Position numbers and translations under genes: made by a program | Part shown: piece by piece, positions 5,728 through 7,102 of the stretch | Layout of the letters: every line of letters begins with the position of its first letter | Numbering within the stretch: the first letter of the stretch is position 1 | Notes under the pieces: generated by a model | Seen by the model: only the letters and a program-made list of their open reading frames with translations | Databases searched by the model: none | Told to the model about the DNA's origin: nothing | Assembly: GCA_016926925.1 (NCBI GenBank) | Contig: JAFGNQ010000409.1 | Coordinates: 1-7,102, forward strand | DNA: 7,102 nucleotides | Source of the DNA: Candidatus Aminicenantota bacterium | Lineage (GTDB): Bacteria; Acidobacteriota; Aminicenantia; Aminicenantales; Aminicenantaceae | Reading direction: 5' to 3'

Positions 5728-7102
5728 ATGATTTTAAGAAATAAAAAAAAATCTTCCAGTCGGAAAGGCTCTCGTCCACCCAAAATTGCCGAATGGGTTT
5801 TGGGAAGATTTCGTCCTACGGGAGATGCCTTTTCTCTTGTCGGTGATCTGGAGGAGGAATACATTCACAGAGTGGAAACAAAGGGTTGCAGCAAAGCCCG
5901 ATGGTGGTACCGACGAGAAGTTGTGCGATCGCTTCCGGAACTCGCCTTCAACTTTTTCTTATGGAGCGCCATCATGTTTAAAAACTACCTCAAGATCACG
6001 TGGAGGATTCTTCGTAGGAGTAAGGGATTCTCCATCATCAACATAACCGGACTGGCGGTGGGCATGGCCTGCAGTCTGATCATCGCCCTCTACATACATC
6101 ATGAACTGAATTTCGACCGGTTTCACAAGGATGGAAGCCGGATATACCGTGTTTGCTCTCATATCATCAATGGCAGTGAGACATTCCGCGGCGCATGGAG
6201 CTCTCCGCCATTGGCCGAGGCTTTGATCGAGGACTTTCCGGAGGTTGAGTCCGCAGCCCGCTACAGCCCTTGGTCGAGTACCTACCTTGTCCGTGCGGGG
6301 GAGAAGCAGTTCCTGGAGGAAAGAGTCCGTTTCGCCGATGCCTCTTTTTTTGAAATTTTTGACTTCTCATTTCTTGCCGGGGATCCGAAAACAGCGCTCC
6401 AGGATCCTCTGACCATTGTTGTCACGCAGTCGTCATCCGCACGCTATTTCGGCAAACAAAATCCTGTGGGGAAAATCCTTCATTTTGAAGATTTAAAAAA
6501 AGATTTTAAAGTAACCGGTCTGATCCATGACCCTCCTCCCCAATCCCATCTCCAATTCGACTTCATGGCCTCACTCTGTACCTCCTCCAATGCCCGTAGC
6601 AAGCGCTGGATGCAGCATAATTATTTCACTTATGTCCGCCTCCATGAACAGGCTGATCCCAAAGAACTGGAATCCAAGTTTCCTGAATTCTTCATGCGCC
6701 ACTACGGGCCGCAGTTTCGGGCAGAGACGGGAAAAGCTCTAGATGAGTTTATCGCCAAGGAGGGCTTTTATTCTTCTTTCATCTTGGAACCGCTGAAGGA
6801 TATCCATCTTAACAAAAATATCACAGACAACCTTTCTTTGAAGGGGAGTGCGTCCGATCTGTTCATTTTCGGCACCATTGCCGTCTTCACCCTTCTCATT
6901 GCCTGCATCAATTTCATGAATTTGTCCACAGTCCGCTTCACCCACCGCTCAAAGGAAGTGGGGATCCGTAAAATCCTGGGATCCAGCCGGAAACTGCTCG
7001 TCGGGCAGTTCCTGACCGAGTCTGTGGGGCTGAGTCTCGTCGCTTTTTCTCTAGCCCTGCTGGCTGTTCTGATTCTGATGCCCTCCTTTGCCGGATTGGC
7101 CG
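5728..7102 (+). CDS. MacB/FtsX-like ABC transporter permease with N-terminal permease prefix domain (3' end outside window)
   Basis: The frame is open from 5728 to the window end, giving 458 residues; full-length relatives are roughly 800-900. The start is the only ATG in the frame after the stop at 5683-5685 and before the conserved region, although it lacks a Shine-Dalgarno sequence. Residues 17-73 (PPKIAEWVLGRFRP, then FSLVGDLEEEY at 35-45 and WWYRREVVRSLP at 59-70) form the cytoplasmic prefix domain 2 type. MFKNYLKITWRILRRSKGFS (83-102) then leads into TM1 (about 102-124). A periplasmic MacB-type domain follows (about 125-375), with ELNFDRFHKDGSRIYRV (126-142) and TQSSSARYFGKQNPVGK (233-249). 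TM2 lies at about 377-399 and the FtsX signature KEVGIRKILGSSRKLLVGQF at 409-428. TM3 is at about 432-452. A second FtsX half is expected beyond the window. These permeases work with a separate MacB/LolD-like ATPase, which is not seen here. The substrate is unknown. Confidence 0.9.
   Translation, partial: MILRNKKKSSSRKGSRPPKIAEWVLGRFRPTGDAFSLVGDLEEEYIHRVETKGCSKARWWYRREVVRSLPELAFNFFLWSAIMFKNYLKITWRILRRSKGFSIINITGLAVGMACSLIIALYIHHELNFDRFHKDGSRIYRVCSHIINGSETFRGAWSSPPLAEALIEDFPEVESAARYSPWSSTYLVRAGEKQFLEERVRFADASFFEIFDFSFLAGDPKTALQDPLTIVVTQSSSARYFGKQNPVGKILHFEDLKKDFKVTGLIHDPPPQSHLQFDFMASLCTSSNARSKRWMQHNYFTYVRLHEQADPKELESKFPEFFMRHYGPQFRAETGKALDEFIAKEGFYSSFILEPLKDIHLNKNITDNLSLKGSASDLFIFGTIAVFTLLIACINFMNLSTVRFTHRSKEVGIRKILGSSRKLLVGQFLTESVGLSLVAFSLALLAVLILMPSFAGLA

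Noticed and set aside
5508..5864. Minus-strand frame of 118 residues
   Set aside because: Its start lies inside the conserved prefix domain of the permease gene, and the rest runs through AT-rich intergenic hairpins; no recognisable motifs.

Overview
The window reads as a chromosomal segment of an uncultivated-type, diderm, moderately GC-balanced bacterium. The best guess is a lineage such as Candidatus Aminicenantes, KSB1 or Acidobacteriota. This rests on three gene styles that tend to occur together there: a TPR protein with an AYEAYLKG-type repeat start, a secreted 6-bladed beta-propeller protein with an FGREGQGPGE motif, and a MacB/FtsX-type permease carrying an N-terminal 'permease prefix' domain. 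The assignment comes from family recall, not from a search.

Layout, left to right. (1) Positions 1-951 (+): the C-terminal part of a TPR-repeat protein whose N-terminus lies outside the window. (2) A 198-bp convergent intergenic region with two small hairpins, possibly terminators. (3) 1150-1599 (-): a small exported beta-rich protein resembling the lipocalin-like/'planctomycete-type' domain, with a good sigma70-like promoter. (4) A 313-bp divergent intergenic region carrying that promoter, a second promoter facing right, and an 8+8 bp inverted repeat in the leader of the next gene. (5) 1913-4141 (+): a full-length monomeric NADP-dependent isocitrate dehydrogenase (icd), the most secure call. 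(6) 4311-5387 (+): an exported 6-bladed beta-propeller protein of unknown function. (7) 5388-5727: a 340-bp gap with several hairpins, a curious +1-frame open stretch, and a nearly perfect 28-bp palindrome ending 2 nt before the next start codon. (8) 5728-7102 (+): the N-terminal half of a prefix-domain MacB/FtsX-like ABC transporter permease, cut by the window end.

The genes do not look like one operon. Spacings are 169-340 bp, two divergent promoters are visible, and the functions (TCA cycle, envelope transport, exported proteins of unknown role) do not form an obvious pathway. No mobile element, CRISPR array, tRNA or rRNA was seen. The features most worth a second look are the regulatory structures: the palindrome fused to the permease start, and the operator-like repeat in the icd leader. 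I see no convincing evidence for a new multi-gene system here.
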